Positions 63,684 through 64,000 of a stretch of DNA of 64,000 nt are shown piece after piece. The stretch's first letter is position 1; the number at the start of each line of letters is the position of its first letter. The stretch lies in NCBI GenBank assembly GCA_029204225.1, contig CM055099.1:63783614-63847613 (forward strand), given 5' to 3'. The notes beneath the pieces are model-generated. The model saw only the letters and a program-made list of their open reading frames with translations. It had not been told where the DNA came from and did no database searches. A program made the position numbers and the translations under genes. Origin of the DNA: Diphasiastrum complanatum. Lineage: Eukaryota > Streptophyta > Lycopodiopsida > Lycopodiales > Lycopodiaceae.

Positions 63684-64000
63684 AATGTCTTCGATCAGCA
63701 ATATTCAATCTAAGATCAATACGATCTTGGATACAGAGAAGGTTCAAATTATTTAGTCTGGAAGTTAAAGACTTCACTCATACTGAAGGGCGAAGGTCTT
63801 TGGCAATGGGTAGATTCAACAGAAGAGAAGCCAATTACTCCTGAAAAAGGACTTCATGAATGGAGAGAGAGAAATGACAAAGCTATAGCAATTATTGCAT
63901 CTTCAGTTAATGACAGCATAATACTAGATCTTTCATCAACTTCGAACGCAAAAGAATTGTGGGAAGAATTGCAAACCAAGAATGAGACTCGATCACGAAA
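63684..64000 (+). pseudogene. Copia gag, partial, continuing beyond the window
   Basis: An ATG at 63684 (MSSISNIQSKINTILDTEKV) begins gag. A stop and frame change near 63750 precede the conserved UBN2-type run VWKLKTSLILKGEGLW, then HEWRERNDKAIAIIASSVND and TSNAKELWEELQTK, open to the end of the window. It is about 40 bases downstream of a primer-binding site. Whether the full element is intact cannot be judged here. Confidence 0.8.

Overview
The window is nuclear DNA of a land plant with a large, repeat-rich genome. Spliced genes have GT-AG introns, most of the sequence is decayed retrotransposon, and no bacterial or organellar gene order is visible. The best taxonomic clue is a complete diterpene synthase gene on the minus strand (53978-58993, 14 exons, 864 codons). 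It keeps both a class II DxDD motif and a class I DDxxD/NSE pair, and its class I half looks like ent-kaurene synthase. Bifunctional CPS/KS enzymes of this kind are known from bryophytes and lycophytes. With this repeat load, a seed-free vascular plant (fern or lycophyte) is my best guess; a bryophyte or gymnosperm is not excluded.

Layout. 1-6203: AT-rich remains of a Ty3/gypsy element ending in an LTR at 6204-6730. 6731-8600: gene-poor, with an exact 89-bp tandem duplication. 8606-9736: a long intact ORF without an ATG start, possibly element-derived. 10908-13241: a two-exon plus-strand gene whose C-terminal half resembles the GIL1/IRKI (DUF641) family. 13242-16063: intergenic. 16064-24500: wreckage of at least three Copia elements in both orientations, including LTR-like arms that face each other. 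24500-32258: gene-poor, with a duplicated exon-like fragment. 32259-38320: a Copia element interrupted by a 3963-bp hAT transposon that has an 8-bp target-site duplication (TSD) and carries a foreign-looking opposite-strand ORF. 38384-39566: two tiny tRNA-like SINEs, facing each other, each with a perfect TSD. 43361-44709: a gypsy gag without pol. 46711-52779: a structurally complete Copia element with 340-bp LTRs and a TAATG TSD, but a broken coding region. 53978-59008: the diterpene synthase. 59010-64000: mostly anonymous, with a gypsy RT fragment and, at the right edge, the 5' LTR, primer-binding site and gag of another Copia element that runs out of the window.

The host genes appear unrelated in function. 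The diterpene synthase would act in the plastid at the entry to kaurene/gibberellin-type or specialised labdane-related metabolism. The GIL1-like gene belongs to a family linked to light and gravity responses or receptor-kinase interaction. Everything else is mobile-element biology. All intron boundaries, repeat borders and TSDs were read by eye; no alignment or database search was run.
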